A stretch of DNA of 35,968 nt from an uncultured Acetatifactor sp. Its GTDB lineage: Bacteria > Bacillota > Clostridia > Lachnospirales > Lachnospiraceae. The stretch is from contig CANRLX010000022.1 of assembly GCA_947631615.1 (NCBI GenBank), positions 1-35,968 of the forward strand. Direction: 5' to 3'. Below the pieces are notes generated by a model that was not told where the DNA came from, searched no databases, and was given only the letters and a program-made list of their open reading frames with translations. The position numbers and the translations under genes are program-made. Positions 7,574 through 15,906 of the stretch are shown in pieces (the first letter of the stretch is position 1; the number at the start of each line of letters is the position of its first letter).

Positions 7574-8509
7574 CTATGCCGTGATCACGGTGCCGGTCCT
7601 GCCCTTGATGGCGTCCTTGATGCACTTCATAGAGGTGATCAGCACCTTGCCGGTGGGCACCTTTTTCAGATACTCGATGGCGGCTTCGATCTTGGGAAGC
7701 ATGGTGCCCGCCTCAAACTGGCCTGCGGCGATCAGGCTCTCGGCCTCCGCAACGGTCAGGGACGGGATGGGCGTCTGGATCTCCGTGCCAAAATTCCGGT
7801 ACACATATTCCACGCTGGTCAGGATGATCAGCTCCTCCGTCTTTAGCTCACACGCCAGCTTGCCGGCGATGGCGTCCTTCTCGATCACGGCGGAAGCGCC
7901 CTTTAAGGCGTGTTTCTGTTCGATCACGGGGATGCCGCCGCCTCCGCAGGCGATCACCACCTGGTCGGCGTCCGCCAGGGTGCGGATGGCCTCGATCTCC
8001 ACGATATCGATGGGCCTGGGAGCCGCCACCACACGGCGGAAGCCCTTGCCCGGCGTCTCCTTCACATAATTGCCCTTTTTGATCTCGATTTCCGCGTCCT
8101 CTTTGGACATATAACGGCCGATCACCTTGGTGGGCTCATAGAAAGCTTCGTCATAGGGATCCACGGTCACCTGGGTCAGGATGGTGCTCACCGGCTTGGA
8201 GATGCCGCGCCCGAGAAGCTCGGCGCGCAGAGCGTTTTGGATGTCGTAACCCACATAGCCCTGGCTCATAGCCGAGCACACGCACATGGGAGCGGGCGTA
8301 TAGTCTATGTATACACGGCGCAGCTCCGTCATAGCCTTGTGGATCATGCTGACCTGGGGGCCGTTGCTGTGGGTGATGGTGAGCTGATAATCCGCCTCCA
8401 CCAGATCCGCCAGCGCCCTTGCGGTGATTTTTACGGCGTCCCACTGCTCCAGGGTAGTGTAGCCGAGCGCTTCATGTCCGAGGGATACAACCACTTTCTT
8501 TTTGCTCAT
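7574..8509 (-). CDS. arcC: Carbamate kinase
   Basis: 311 residues, the usual length for carbamate kinase, which makes ATP from carbamoyl phosphate and ADP at the end of arginine, agmatine or purine-type breakdown. The start is placed at ATG 8509, where GAGAGGAAAG precedes it; an upstream ATG lacks a site. Seen in the sequence are an amino-acid-kinase N-terminal loop, THSNGPQVSMIHKAM (the nucleotide and carbamate-binding stretch), the family-specific ACGGGGIPVIE segment, and the EKDAIAGKLACELKTEELIILTSVE region. The first glycine-rich loop reads SLGHEALG rather than the more common ALGGNALG. No arginine deiminase or ornithine transcarbamylase gene is adjacent, so the source of carbamoyl phosphate is not shown here. 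Confidence 0.9.
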   Translation of the reverse strand: MSKKKVVVSLGHEALGYTTLEQWDAVKITARALADLVEADYQLTITHSNGPQVSMIHKAMTELRRVYIDYTPAPMCVCSAMSQGYVGYDIQNALRAELLGRGISKPVSTILTQVTVDPYDEAFYEPTKVIGRYMSKEDAEIEIKKGNYVKETPGKGFRRVVAAPRPIDIVEIEAIRTLADADQVVIACGGGGIPVIEQKHALKGASAVIEKDAIAGKLACELKTEELIILTSVEYVYRNFGTEIQTPIPSLTVAEAESLIAAGQFEAGTMLPKIEAAIEYLKKVPTGKVLITSMKCIKDAIKGRTGTVITA

Positions 8510-8583
8510 CTTTCCTCTCAATCTGCCGTTTCTCGCGGCGGGCAAGCGTTTTGTGACCGCTGTGCCGTGCTTTTTGTGTCTCT

Positions 8584-8612
8584 ATGGTATCACATTATTC
8601 CGCCGGTTGTAA
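8584..8612 (-). promoter_or_regulatory. Possible arcC promoter
   Basis: On the minus strand, TTACAA (8612-8607), 17 bases, TACCAT (8589-8584) with an upstream TG-like context. It sits in the 110-base gap between the MATE gene and arcC, so arcC may be expressed on its own as well as by readthrough. Confidence 0.35.
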
Positions 8613-8619
8613 AGGCTAT

Positions 8620-9996
8620 TTAATCCAATGTGCTCTCGGGCTCCGGCTGCCTGGGCTTAAAATATTTCCGGCAGGTAAAATAGAACAGGACCGAAGCCAG
8701 GAGCACCGTGCAGTAGTCTGTCACAGGCTGCGCCAGCGCCAGCATGGTAGCGTTGTCAAAGAGCGCATGGAAGGTAAAGAGCAGCGGGATGAACAACAGC
8801 CCCTGACGGCTGACCGACAGGATCAGGGAGGGGATGGCGGCGCCTGTGGACTGAATGGCGTTGATCAGCACAAACAGGATCCCCATGATCGGTCCGGAGT
8901 AAATGTAGATCCTGGCGAAGGACATGCCGTAGCCGAACGCGGAGTCGTCGTCCAGAAAGGCGCGGACCAGAGGGCCGGCCCCGCAGTAGCAGATCACCGT
9001 CATCACCAGGCTTAAGCCCAGGGCCAGACACAGGGAAAATTTCAATACCGCGAAATAGCGCTTTCGATTGCCGGCGCCGAAGCAGTAGCCCAGAAGCGGC
9101 TGGATGCCGGTGCCCAGGCCGATGAGAAGCATGACCACGATCATGTTCACCTTCATAGCCACGCCCAGGCCCGCCACGCACATATCGCCGTACTGGCTCA
9201 TCAGATTGTTGATGAGGATATTGGAGACGCTCATCAGGATGCTGTTTAAGGAGGCGGGGACGCCGATGGCAAACACGCCGGTGGCGATCTGTCCGCCGAT
9301 CCTGTAATCCGCCGGACGGATGGAGAGGATGCTCTTTTTGGACAGCAGGTGTGCCGTATAGAAGCAGGCGGCAAAGACGTTGCCCATCACGGTGGCGATC
9401 GCCGTGCCGGCCACGTTCCAGCGAAGCCCCAGGATCATAATCGGGTCGAAAACAATGTTGATCAGGTTGCCCACCACCATGCCGACCATTGCCTTCTGGG
9501 CGTTGCCCTCGGCGCGGATGATGTTGCTGAAGGTGTTGCTCACGATCAGGAAAGGAATCCCGACGGCCACGATGGAGAGATACTGTGTGGCATAGTCGAC
9601 GGTGTCGTCGCTGGCGCCGATCAGGCGGCAGACCGGCCGGGCGAAGATCAGGATGACCACCATGGAGACTACGCCGATTGCAAGCCCGCTCCAGAAGCAG
9701 AAGGAGGAGGTGTTTTTGGCCCGCTCGCCCCGCCCCTCCCCCAGCATACGGGCGATCAGGGAGGTTCCGCCGATGCCGAAGAGCATCCCCACCGCCATAA
9801 AGAGAAGAAAGGCGGGGGTGGCTACGGAGACGGCGGCCACCATGTAGGGGTTCTTGGTCTGCCCGATGAAAAAGGTGTCGGCCAGGTTGTAGGCGAGCAC
9901 CATGATCATGCTGATGATGGAGGGGATCACATTGCTGATCACGGCCTTGGGGACAGGCGCGTTCTTAAAAATTTCTGTGGTGTCTTTGCTGTTCAA
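8620..9996 (-). CDS. MATE family multidrug efflux pump
   Basis: 458 residues with about twelve transmembrane helices in two similar halves, the normal MATE layout. These proteins export cationic drugs or metabolites in exchange for Na+ or H+. Characteristic stretches are VLAYNLADTFFIGQT in helix 1, the GTSLIARMLGEGR turn after helix 2-3, FSNIIRAEGNAQKAM, and in the second half GTGIQPLLGYCFGAGN, the repeat of the first-half motif. The gene is 16 bases downstream of a small membrane protein on the same strand and belongs to the aroA transcript. There is no adjacent MarR- or TetR-type regulator. Substrate unknown. Confidence 0.9.
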   Translation of the reverse strand: MNSKDTTEIFKNAPVPKAVISNVIPSIISMIMVLAYNLADTFFIGQTKNPYMVAAVSVATPAFLLFMAVGMLFGIGGTSLIARMLGEGRGERAKNTSSFCFWSGLAIGVVSMVVILIFARPVCRLIGASDDTVDYATQYLSIVAVGIPFLIVSNTFSNIIRAEGNAQKAMVGMVVGNLINIVFDPIMILGLRWNVAGTAIATVMGNVFAACFYTAHLLSKKSILSIRPADYRIGGQIATGVFAIGVPASLNSILMSVSNILINNLMSQYGDMCVAGLGVAMKVNMIVVMLLIGLGTGIQPLLGYCFGAGNRKRYFAVLKFSLCLALGLSLVMTVICYCGAGPLVRAFLDDDSAFGYGMSFARIYIYSGPIMGILFVLINAIQSTGAAIPSLILSVSRQGLLFIPLLFTFHALFDNATMLALAQPVTDYCTVLLASVLFYFTCRKYFKPRQPEPESTLD

Positions 9997-10012
9997 TTCG
10001 GTTTGCTCCTTT

Positions 10013-10735
10013 CTATGTTCGGCCGCTTTGCGCAGCCGCGAAGCCGCTTTTTTGTGCGGCTTCTACTGCCGCACGCGGAAGATACTGGATGGCGATGCGG
10101 TTTTCCGGTTTTGCGTCGCACAGATACAGCACCGCCAGGAAAAACCATTCCAGAGGCTTCATCAGCAGATAGACCGCATCCGCCGCCTGGCGGGAACGGA
10201 TCTTTTCGGCCAGGGGGGGAAGCTTTTCCAGCCGGATAAAGCTCAGCGCCAGATAGCCGGCCAGCCCCGCCAGAAGAAAGGTGAGGACCGTGGGCCACGC
10301 CTGGGTGTGGATCGGAGCGTGCACCTGACTGTTATGCAGAGTTTCCTGCCAGTCGTCCTGCCAGCAGATATTCAAAATCGCCTGTATCAGCGCGCCGTAG
10401 AGGCTTCCCAGAATCAGAGTGACCACCTCGAAGCTCTTGGCGGCCCGCCGCAGTGAAGGATATTTCGCCGGAGCAAAGAGGAGCACCAGGTTGACGGCGG
10501 TGAGCACCAGGGGATAGATGAGGAAGGCGCCCAGAAAGACACTGACAAACGGGAAGGCAAGGAGTTCCTCCAAAAAGCACGCCAGCCATTCCGTCGGGGA
10601 GGAGGGGCTTTCCAGCATCCCGACCAGAAGATATGGGAGGGAGCACAGACAGCCTAGGATCAGGGAAAACAACACGGAAGAAAGCAGAGGCTTTTTTTGA
10701 ATGACATTGGGAATGACACTTCGGGTATGTTTCAT
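10013..10735 (-). CDS. Integral membrane protein, possibly DUF6688-like
   Basis: 240 residues with about five to six hydrophobic segments. The start ATG overlaps the stop of aroA by four bases (ATGA), so it is translationally coupled to that gene. Notable parts are VLTAVNLVLLFAPAKYP, VVTLILGSLYGALIQAIL, and a soluble stretch with DDWQETLHNSQVHAPIHTQA followed by another membrane pair. The look recalls the DUF6688 family of clostridial membrane proteins, but I am not certain. No enzyme motif is visible. The order aroA, this gene, MATE is probably one transcript. Confidence 0.65.
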   Translation of the reverse strand: MKHTRSVIPNVIQKKPLLSSVLFSLILGCLCSLPYLLVGMLESPSSPTEWLACFLEELLAFPFVSVFLGAFLIYPLVLTAVNLVLLFAPAKYPSLRRAAKSFEVVTLILGSLYGALIQAILNICWQDDWQETLHNSQVHAPIHTQAWPTVLTFLLAGLAGYLALSFIRLEKLPPLAEKIRSRQAADAVYLLMKPLEWFFLAVLYLCDAKPENRIAIQYLPRAAVEAAQKSGFAAAQSGRT

Positions 10736-12108
10736 GGATATCTCCTTGTAAGCTGTCGAATGGCGTCCTCCAGGGTCTCAAAATAGGTTTCAAAGGTCTT
10801 GCGGCAGCAGTCCGGATGGTCGATGACGATGCCGGCGGCGCGAAGTCCGATGAGGGAGAAACCCATGGACATGCGGTGATCGTCGTAGGTATTCACCAGG
10901 GACGGGCGGGGGGCGCCGGGATAGATGGTGACGGAGTCCTTTGTTTCCTCACAGCGGATGCCCATCCTTCCCAGCTCCGTGACAATGGCGTTTATGCGGT
11001 CGCACTCCTGGAACCGGATGTGCCCGATCCCCGTTATGGTGGTGGGGCCGTCCGCAAACGGCGCTATGGCCGCCAGGGTGATGGCCTGGTCGGAGCAGGC
11101 GGACAGATCCACATTCACGCCGCGGAAGGAGTCCGCGTCCGGCGGCGAAAGCAAGATGCCCTCCGGCGTATCGACGGCGTGGCAGCCCATTTGCTCCAGG
11201 ACGGAGAGAAAGGCCACATCCCCTTGCAGAGAGTCGAAATGGACGCCCGCAACCTGCACCGGCACGTGCAGCAGAGGGGCAAAGGAGTAGAAATAACAGG
11301 CGGCGGACACGTCCGGCTCGATCGGATAGTCTAAAGGACGGTAGGTCTGTCCGGCGGGAGTGCGGTAGGTGATGTGGGGCGAGGCATCCCCCTGGGGAGT
11401 TTGAGGCGGGAGAGCGGCGTCCTCCCGCAAGGTCTCCACCCCAAACTGCGCCATCATGCGGCGGGTCATATCGATATAGGCCATACCGTGGGTCCCCTTC
11501 ACATGGATGGTGCAATCGTCTTTGGACAGGCGGGAGGCGATCAGAAGGGCGCTCAGAAACTGGCTGCTGTGCGCAATGTCGACGGTGATCTCCGCCTTCC
11601 CAAAGCCGTGGCCGCGCAGGGTGAAGGGGAAGCAGTCCTCCTTTGTGGGGCAGGAGATCTCACAGCCCAGCTCCCGCAGAGAGGACAGCAAAGGGCCCAT
11701 GGGCCTTCTGCGCATCTGTTCGGAGGCGTCCATGTGATAGACGCCCTCCGACACGCCCAGATAGGCGGTCAGAAAACGGGCGGCAGTACCGGCGCTGCCC
11801 ACATACAGGGAGGCCTCTCCCCTGGGAACCCTTCCGCCGCAGCCCTTCACCGTAATGACGGCGGAGCGCTCGTCTGCTGTGGTCTCAAAGCCGAGATCCT
11901 GCACGCACTTTAAGAAGTGGCGGGAATCGTCGCTGAAGAGGGCGCCCCTCAAGGTGGAGGTGCCCTCCGCCAGCGTGGCGAGAAGCAGCGCGCGGTTGGT
12001 GATGCTCTTGGAGCCGGGCACCCGGACCGTCAGTGTGGGAAGGGCGTCCTGCCGCATTTGTTTTATCGTAGAATAGATTTCCGGAACGGAATAAACAGTC
12101 TTGTCCAT
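10732..12108 (-). CDS. aroA: 3-phosphoshikimate 1-carboxyvinyltransferase (EPSP synthase)
   Basis: 458 residues. The enzyme joins shikimate-3-phosphate and phosphoenolpyruvate, the sixth step of the shikimate pathway to aromatic amino acids. Visible family landmarks are VPGSKSITNRALLLA (residues ~30-44) with the substrate-binding Lys, GSAGTAARF (104-112) in the place of the glycine-rich loop, RRRPMGPLL just after, the catalytic-acid region VDLSACSDQAITLA, RFQECDRI, and TYDDHRMSMGF near the end. The loop is GSAGTAAR rather than the NAGTAxR of textbook class I enzymes, so this is a divergent clostridial type. No other shikimate gene lies nearby; instead a membrane protein and a MATE pump follow. 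The region upstream of its start is a degenerate tandem repeat. Confidence 0.93.
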   Translation of the reverse strand: MDKTVYSVPEIYSTIKQMRQDALPTLTVRVPGSKSITNRALLLATLAEGTSTLRGALFSDDSRHFLKCVQDLGFETTADERSAVITVKGCGGRVPRGEASLYVGSAGTAARFLTAYLGVSEGVYHMDASEQMRRRPMGPLLSSLRELGCEISCPTKEDCFPFTLRGHGFGKAEITVDIAHSSQFLSALLIASRLSKDDCTIHVKGTHGMAYIDMTRRMMAQFGVETLREDAALPPQTPQGDASPHITYRTPAGQTYRPLDYPIEPDVSAACYFYSFAPLLHVPVQVAGVHFDSLQGDVAFLSVLEQMGCHAVDTPEGILLSPPDADSFRGVNVDLSACSDQAITLAAIAPFADGPTTITGIGHIRFQECDRINAIVTELGRMGIRCEETKDSVTIYPGAPRPSLVNTYDDHRMSMGFSLIGLRAAGIVIDHPDCCRKTFETYFETLEDAIRQLTRRYP

Positions 12109-12120
12109 GGCTTCACCTGC

Positions 12121-12231
12121 ATATCTGTATTTGTGTATCTGTATCTGTGTATTTGTAACTGTGTATCTGTATTTGTGTAACTGTAACTGTGTAACTGTAA
12201 CTGTGTATTCTGTAACTGTAATTGTGTATCT
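12121..12231. repeat. Degenerate 6/12-bp tandem repeat in the aroA leader
   Basis: About eighteen consecutive six-base units of the kind TGTATC, TGTAAC or TGTGTA run from 12121 to 12231. The clearest higher-order unit is CTGTAACTGTGT. It lies immediately upstream of the aroA start on the minus strand and would be transcribed as its leader. The rest of 12109-12439 (from 12232 on) has the metN promoter and nothing else I can identify. Confidence 0.85.
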
Positions 12232-12335
12232 GGCTGTCGTTCATGGTCATGTAGCTATAGTATATTCCAGGTGCATGGGATTTGTCAAAGGCAGGATGCA
12301 AGGGGGAGCGGAGGGAGATTTTTTTGAAATAGGTC

Positions 12336-12364
12336 TTGACAGTTTCCGATGTTCGTAGTAGTAT
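12336..12364 (+). promoter_or_regulatory. metNIQ promoter
   Basis: TTGACA (12336-12341), 17-base spacer, TAGTAT (12359-12364). The leader to the start at 12440 is about 70 bases, too short for a SAM or T-box riboswitch, and none is recognisable. Confidence 0.65.
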
Positions 12365-12439
12365 ACGATTCATAATAAACCTAGTTGCTTAGTAGGAAAT
12401 GAAGGACGTTTACAGAGTTACAGAGGATCGGGAGAAACC

Positions 12440-13456
12440 ATGGAAGCAAATCCTATTATTCGGATATGTAATGTGACGAAAAGCTTTATCGGAAAGGATA
12501 ACACGGTTGAGGCCCTGAAGGGGATCACGCTGGATATTCAAAAGGGCGACATCTACGGGATCATCGGTATGAGCGGCGCGGGCAAGTCCACGCTGGTGCG
12601 CTGTCTGAACTTTCTGGAGAAGCCCACCGCGGGAACGGTGATGATCGAGGACAGAGATCTGTCGCAGATGAGCGACAGGGAGCTTCGCAAGGTCCGCACG
12701 GAGATCGCGATGATCTTCCAGCACTTTAATCTTCTGATGCAGAGAACGGTTTTGGACAATGTGTGCTTTCCTTTGGAAATCATCGGCCGAAAGCGCGCGG
12801 ATGCGGTGGCGAGGGCTAGAGAGCTTTTGAAGATCGTGGGACTTGACGAGAAGGAGAAGAGTTATCCGGCACAGCTTTCGGGAGGCCAGAAGCAGAGGGT
12901 GGCGATTGCCAGGGCACTGGCGACCAATCCCAAGATCCTGCTGTGCGACGAGGCGACCAGCGCCCTGGATCCCACCACCACCAAGTCGATCTTAAAGCTG
13001 CTCCAGGAGATCAACCGACAGTACGGCATTACGATCGTGATTATCACGCATGAAATGTCCGTGGTGGAGGAGATCTGCTCCCACGTTGCGATCATTGACT
13101 CGGGGAGCCTGGCGGAGCACGGAAGGGTGGAGGATGTGTTTGCGCGGCCCAAGACCGCGGCCGCCAGAAAGCTGGTGTTTATGGATCATTCCAGGACGGA
13201 GCTGATGCGGGGCAAGCGGTGCGTCCGGATCGTGTTTCAGGAAAATTCTTCCTTCGAGCCCGTGATCGCCAACATGGTGCTGGACTGTAAGACACCCGTG
13301 AATATCCTGAAGGCGGAGACGGAGGACATCGGCGGGATCGCCCACGGGCAGATGATCCTGCAGCTTCCGGAGGACGATGCGATGGCGGCAAGGATGATCC
13401 GTTACCTGGAGGAGAGAAAACTGACAGTGGAGGAGTTAAATTCGTATGTGGGATAA
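12440..13456 (+). CDS. metN: Methionine ABC transporter ATP-binding protein
   Basis: 338 residues. This is the cytoplasmic ATPase that drives uptake of L- and D-methionine. The Walker A is at residues 43-51 (GMSGAGKST), the Q-loop around FQHFNLL, the signature LSGGQ at 146-150, Walker B ILLCDEATS at 166-174 and the switch His in IITHEMS. The C-terminal ~85 residues form the NIL-type regulatory domain that binds methionine and shuts off transport when the inside pool is high. It is the first gene of the operon and overlaps metI by 11 bases. The leader has GATCGGGAGAAACC before the ATG. Confidence 0.93.
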   Translation: MEANPIIRICNVTKSFIGKDNTVEALKGITLDIQKGDIYGIIGMSGAGKSTLVRCLNFLEKPTAGTVMIEDRDLSQMSDRELRKVRTEIAMIFQHFNLLMQRTVLDNVCFPLEIIGRKRADAVARARELLKIVGLDEKEKSYPAQLSGGQKQRVAIARALATNPKILLCDEATSALDPTTTKSILKLLQEINRQYGITIVIITHEMSVVEEICSHVAIIDSGSLAEHGRVEDVFARPKTAAARKLVFMDHSRTELMRGKRCVRIVFQENSSFEPVIANMVLDCKTPVNILKAETEDIGGIAHGQMILQLPEDDAMAARMIRYLEERKLTVEELNSYVG

Positions 13457-14108
13457 CGCGACTGTGATGATGCTGGTGGAGGGAGTCTTCGCCACGCTGT
13501 ATATGACCCTGGTTTCCACGCTCTTTGCATACGTCATCGGCCTTCCCATGGGAGTAGTGCTGGTGGTCACCGCAAAGGGCGGGCTGAAGCCCAATCCGGT
13601 CATCTACAAAATTTTGGATGTGATTGTAAATATTGTGAGAAGTATTCCGTTTTTGATCCTGCTGATCCTGGTGATCCCGCTCACCCGTATGATCGTGGGA
13701 AAATCTTACGGAGCGTCGGCTACGATCGTACCTCTTGTGATCGCCGCGGCTCCCTTTATCGCCAGGATGGTGGAATCCTCTCTTTTGGAGGTGGATGCGG
13801 GAGTGATCGAGGCGGCGCAGAGTATGGGGGCCAACACCTGGACGATTATCCGAAAGGTGATGATCGGGGAGGCGAGAACCTCGCTGATCGTGGGAGCTAC
13901 CATCGTGCTGGGCACGGTTCTGGGGTACTCGGCTATGGCGGGCACCGTGGGAGGCGGAGGTCTGGGAGATATTGCCATCCGCTACGGTTATTATCGGTAT
14001 CAGTCGGATATCATGCTGGTCACCGTAGTGCTTTTGGTGGCGCTGGTGCAGCTTCTCCAGGTGCTCGGCACAAGGCTGGCCAAGAGACTGGATAAGAGGG
14101 CGAGATAG
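13446..14108 (+). CDS. metI: Methionine ABC transporter permease
   Basis: 220 residues, the normal size for MetI, with five transmembrane helices. The permease EAA loop that touches MetN is readable as LEVDAGVIEAAQSMGANTWTIIRKV. The N-terminal segment MMLVEGVFATLYMTLVSTLFAYVIG and the conserved RSIPFLILLILVIP are typical of the family. The start overlaps the end of metN in another frame, which suggests translational coupling. A short 16-bp tandem repeat separates it from metQ. Confidence 0.92.
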   Translation: MWDNATVMMLVEGVFATLYMTLVSTLFAYVIGLPMGVVLVVTAKGGLKPNPVIYKILDVIVNIVRSIPFLILLILVIPLTRMIVGKSYGASATIVPLVIAAAPFIARMVESSLLEVDAGVIEAAQSMGANTWTIIRKVMIGEARTSLIVGATIVLGTVLGYSAMAGTVGGGGLGDIAIRYGYYRYQSDIMLVTVVLLVALVQLLQVLGTRLAKRLDKRAR

Positions 14109-14109
14109 A

Positions 14110-14173
14110 AAACAAAAAGGCCAGGAAACAAAAAAGCCAGGAAACAAAAAGGCCAGCAAACAAAAAGGTCAAA
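14110..14173. repeat. Four 16-bp tandem repeats between metI and metQ
   Basis: Four consecutive copies of a 16-base unit close to AAACAAAAAGGCCAGG start at 14110, 14126, 14142 and 14158, the last degenerating at its end. They begin two bases after the metI stop codon. The following 56 bases are A-rich and end in the metQ ribosome binding site. Confidence 0.9.
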
Positions 14174-14229
14174 ACACAAAAATACAGAGATAGTAATTGC
14201 AGAAATTGCAAATTATAAGGAGGAAAATT

Positions 14230-15096
14230 ATGAAAAGAAGGATTTTGGCACTGATTGGTATTGCAACACTGGCGGCAAGTCTGTTGACCGGCTGCGGAAG
14301 CACGGATACTGCGGGAGATACGAAGCAGACGGCAAACAGCACTGAAACGGGCAATGGGGAGGCGCCGGAGGACAGCGTCATCAAGATCGCGGCCAGCGCG
14401 ACCCCTCACGCGGAGATTTTGGAGCAGGCGGCGCCCCTTTTGGAGGAGCAGGGCTACACTCTGGAAATTCAGGTGTTTGACGATTATATTCAGCCGAACC
14501 TGGTAGTGGAATCCGGTGAGTTCGACGCAAATTACTTCCAGCACATTCCCTATCTGAATGATTTCAATGAGGAAAATGGCACCCATCTGGTAAATGCGGG
14601 CGGCATCCACTACGAGCCCTTTGGGCTGTATCCCGGAAAGGAGACGAGCCTGGACAACATAGATAACGCCACCATTGCGGTGCCCAACGACACGACCAAT
14701 GAGGCGCGGGCGCTTCTGCTGCTTCAGGACAACGGCTATATCACTCTGGCTGACGGCGTGGGGCTTACGGCGACGGTCAAGGATATTGTAGACAATCCTC
14801 ACAATATCAGCTTTGTGGAGCTGGAGGCCGCGCAGGTTCCCAGGACTCTTCCCGACGTGTCGTTTGGCATCCTGAACGGCAATTATGCAATGGAGGCAGA
14901 CATGACGGTGGCGGACGACGCGCTGTTGTACGAGAGCGCCGAGTCTGAGGCAGCTTCCACCTATGTGAATATTATCGCCGTGAAGGAGGGAGCCGAGAAC
15001 AGCGCAAAGATCAAGGCGCTGGTGGATGTGTTAAAGTCTGACACCATACGGGATTACATCAACGCAACCTACAACGGCGCCGTGATTCCCTACTGA
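14230..15096 (+). CDS. metQ: Methionine-binding lipoprotein (NlpA/MetQ family)
   Basis: 288 residues from ATG 14230, chosen because AAGGAGG sits seven bases upstream. A signal peptide of 21 residues ends in the lipobox LLTG followed by Cys22, the lipid anchor. The mature protein has the MetQ features IKIAASATPHAEILEQAAPLL, QPNLVVESGEFDANYFQH and NAGGIHYEPFGLYP, and later TIAVPNDTTNEARALLLLQ. It captures methionine outside the membrane and delivers it to MetI. It is the last transporter gene, and an Rrf2 regulator follows 49 bases later. Confidence 0.93.
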   Translation: MKRRILALIGIATLAASLLTGCGSTDTAGDTKQTANSTETGNGEAPEDSVIKIAASATPHAEILEQAAPLLEEQGYTLEIQVFDDYIQPNLVVESGEFDANYFQHIPYLNDFNEENGTHLVNAGGIHYEPFGLYPGKETSLDNIDNATIAVPNDTTNEARALLLLQDNGYITLADGVGLTATVKDIVDNPHNISFVELEAAQVPRTLPDVSFGILNGNYAMEADMTVADDALLYESAESEAASTYVNIIAVKEGAENSAKIKALVDVLKSDTIRDYINATYNGAVIPY

Positions 15097-15145
15097 GAAA
15101 AGCGTGTGATTGACAGGATAGCAACGGGATAGAAATGGAGAAAAA

Positions 15146-15586
15146 ATGAAGATCTCAACAAAGGGCAGATATGCGGTGCGGGTCATGCTGGATCTGGCGT
15201 TGAACAACACAGGGGAATGTATCAAGGTGAAGGATATCGCCGCAAGGCAGGGGATATCGGAAAAGTATCTGGAGCAGATCATCTCGGTTCTGAATCGGGC
15301 GGGATTTGTAAAGAGCGTTCGGGGAGCCCAGGGGGGCTATCGTATCGCCAGGGATCCGAAGGAGTACACGGTGGGAATGATCCTGCGTCTCACGGAGGGA
15401 TCTTTGGCGCCGGTGGCCTGCCTGGAGGAAAATGCGGATGAATGTGACAGGGTAGACACCTGCGAGACACTCCAGGTATGGCGGGATCTGTATGATGCGA
15501 TCAACAGGGTCGTGGACAACGTCACGGTAGCCGATTTGGTGGATCAGCACAAACGGCGCGTGGGAATGTTGGATTTCAGCATTTAA
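15146..15586 (+). CDS. Rrf2 family transcriptional regulator with three cysteines
   Basis: 146 residues. The N-terminal winged helix starts with MKISTKGRYAVRVMLDLA and includes the recognition-helix area ISEKYLEQIISVLNRAGFVKSVRGAQGGY. Three cysteines at 92, 100 and 106 lie where IscR-like members hold an Fe-S cluster, so redox or cluster sensing is possible; CymR-type members of this family instead control cysteine and methionine metabolism. Its place after metNIQ suggests sulfur amino acid control, an inference from position. A strong terminator follows, so it probably closes the met operon, although TTGACA at 15113 hints at extra local promoter activity. No cysteine desulfurase gene lies next to it. 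Confidence 0.88.
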   Translation: MKISTKGRYAVRVMLDLALNNTGECIKVKDIAARQGISEKYLEQIISVLNRAGFVKSVRGAQGGYRIARDPKEYTVGMILRLTEGSLAPVACLEENADECDRVDTCETLQVWRDLYDAINRVVDNVTVADLVDQHKRRVGMLDFSI

Positions 15587-15645
15587 GCCTAAGAAGGAAA
15601 GCGCTTCTGCTCCAGGTTCCTTCTGATTTTGATACCAGTAAGAAA

Positions 15646-15680
15646 ACCTCCCTGCCACATTGGTGGTGGGGAGGTCTTTT
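15646..15680 (+). terminator. Terminator closing the met operon
   Basis: ACCTCCCTGCCAC pairs with GGTGGTGGGGAGGT across a three-base loop, followed by CTTTT. The stem is about 12 bp with one bulge. Confidence 0.85.
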
Positions 15681-15710
15681 ATTCCCCCAAAATTTAATGG
15701 GATCGTGTCT

Positions 15711-15862
15711 GCGTTTGTGGTATAATAATTCTGCTGACGCAGAATCTAAGCCGATTTCACCGGCTTATCACCGCTTGCGCGGTATTATCCCAGGAATCCA
15801 CCGCTTGTCCGGTAAATGCCGCTTTGCGGCGCTTCCCGGTCTACGCTTGTGGTATAATGTCA
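15711..15862. repeat. Array of five small hairpins flanked by two TTGTGGTATAAT copies
   Basis: A 16-base word GCGTTTGTGGTATAAT (15711-15726) recurs at 15843-15858 as ACGCTTGTGGTATAAT. Between the copies are five short perfect hairpins: arms at 15729-15734/15739-15744, 15747-15753/15761-15767, 15770-15774/15779-15783, 15800-15803/15810-15813 and 15818-15822/15826-15830. Each copy ends in a TATAAT with TG ahead, so both could act as extended -10 promoters for the acetyltransferase gene. The stretch is open in one frame, but the palindromic structure argues for a dispersed DNA or RNA repeat rather than coding sequence. Confidence 0.7.
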
Positions 15863-15906
15863 GCGTTGAATCATTAAATAAATCAATGTTTGCGGAGATA
15901 GGGAGA

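Noticed and set aside
12365..12439. SAM riboswitch or T-box ahead of metN
   Set aside because: Only about 70 bases of leader, with no K-turn, no T-box core and no terminator hairpin before the start.
15697..15906. N-terminal extension of the GNAT acetyltransferase
   Set aside because: The frame is open but covers the hairpin array and two promoter words; the fold begins at ATG 15907, which has a good binding site.
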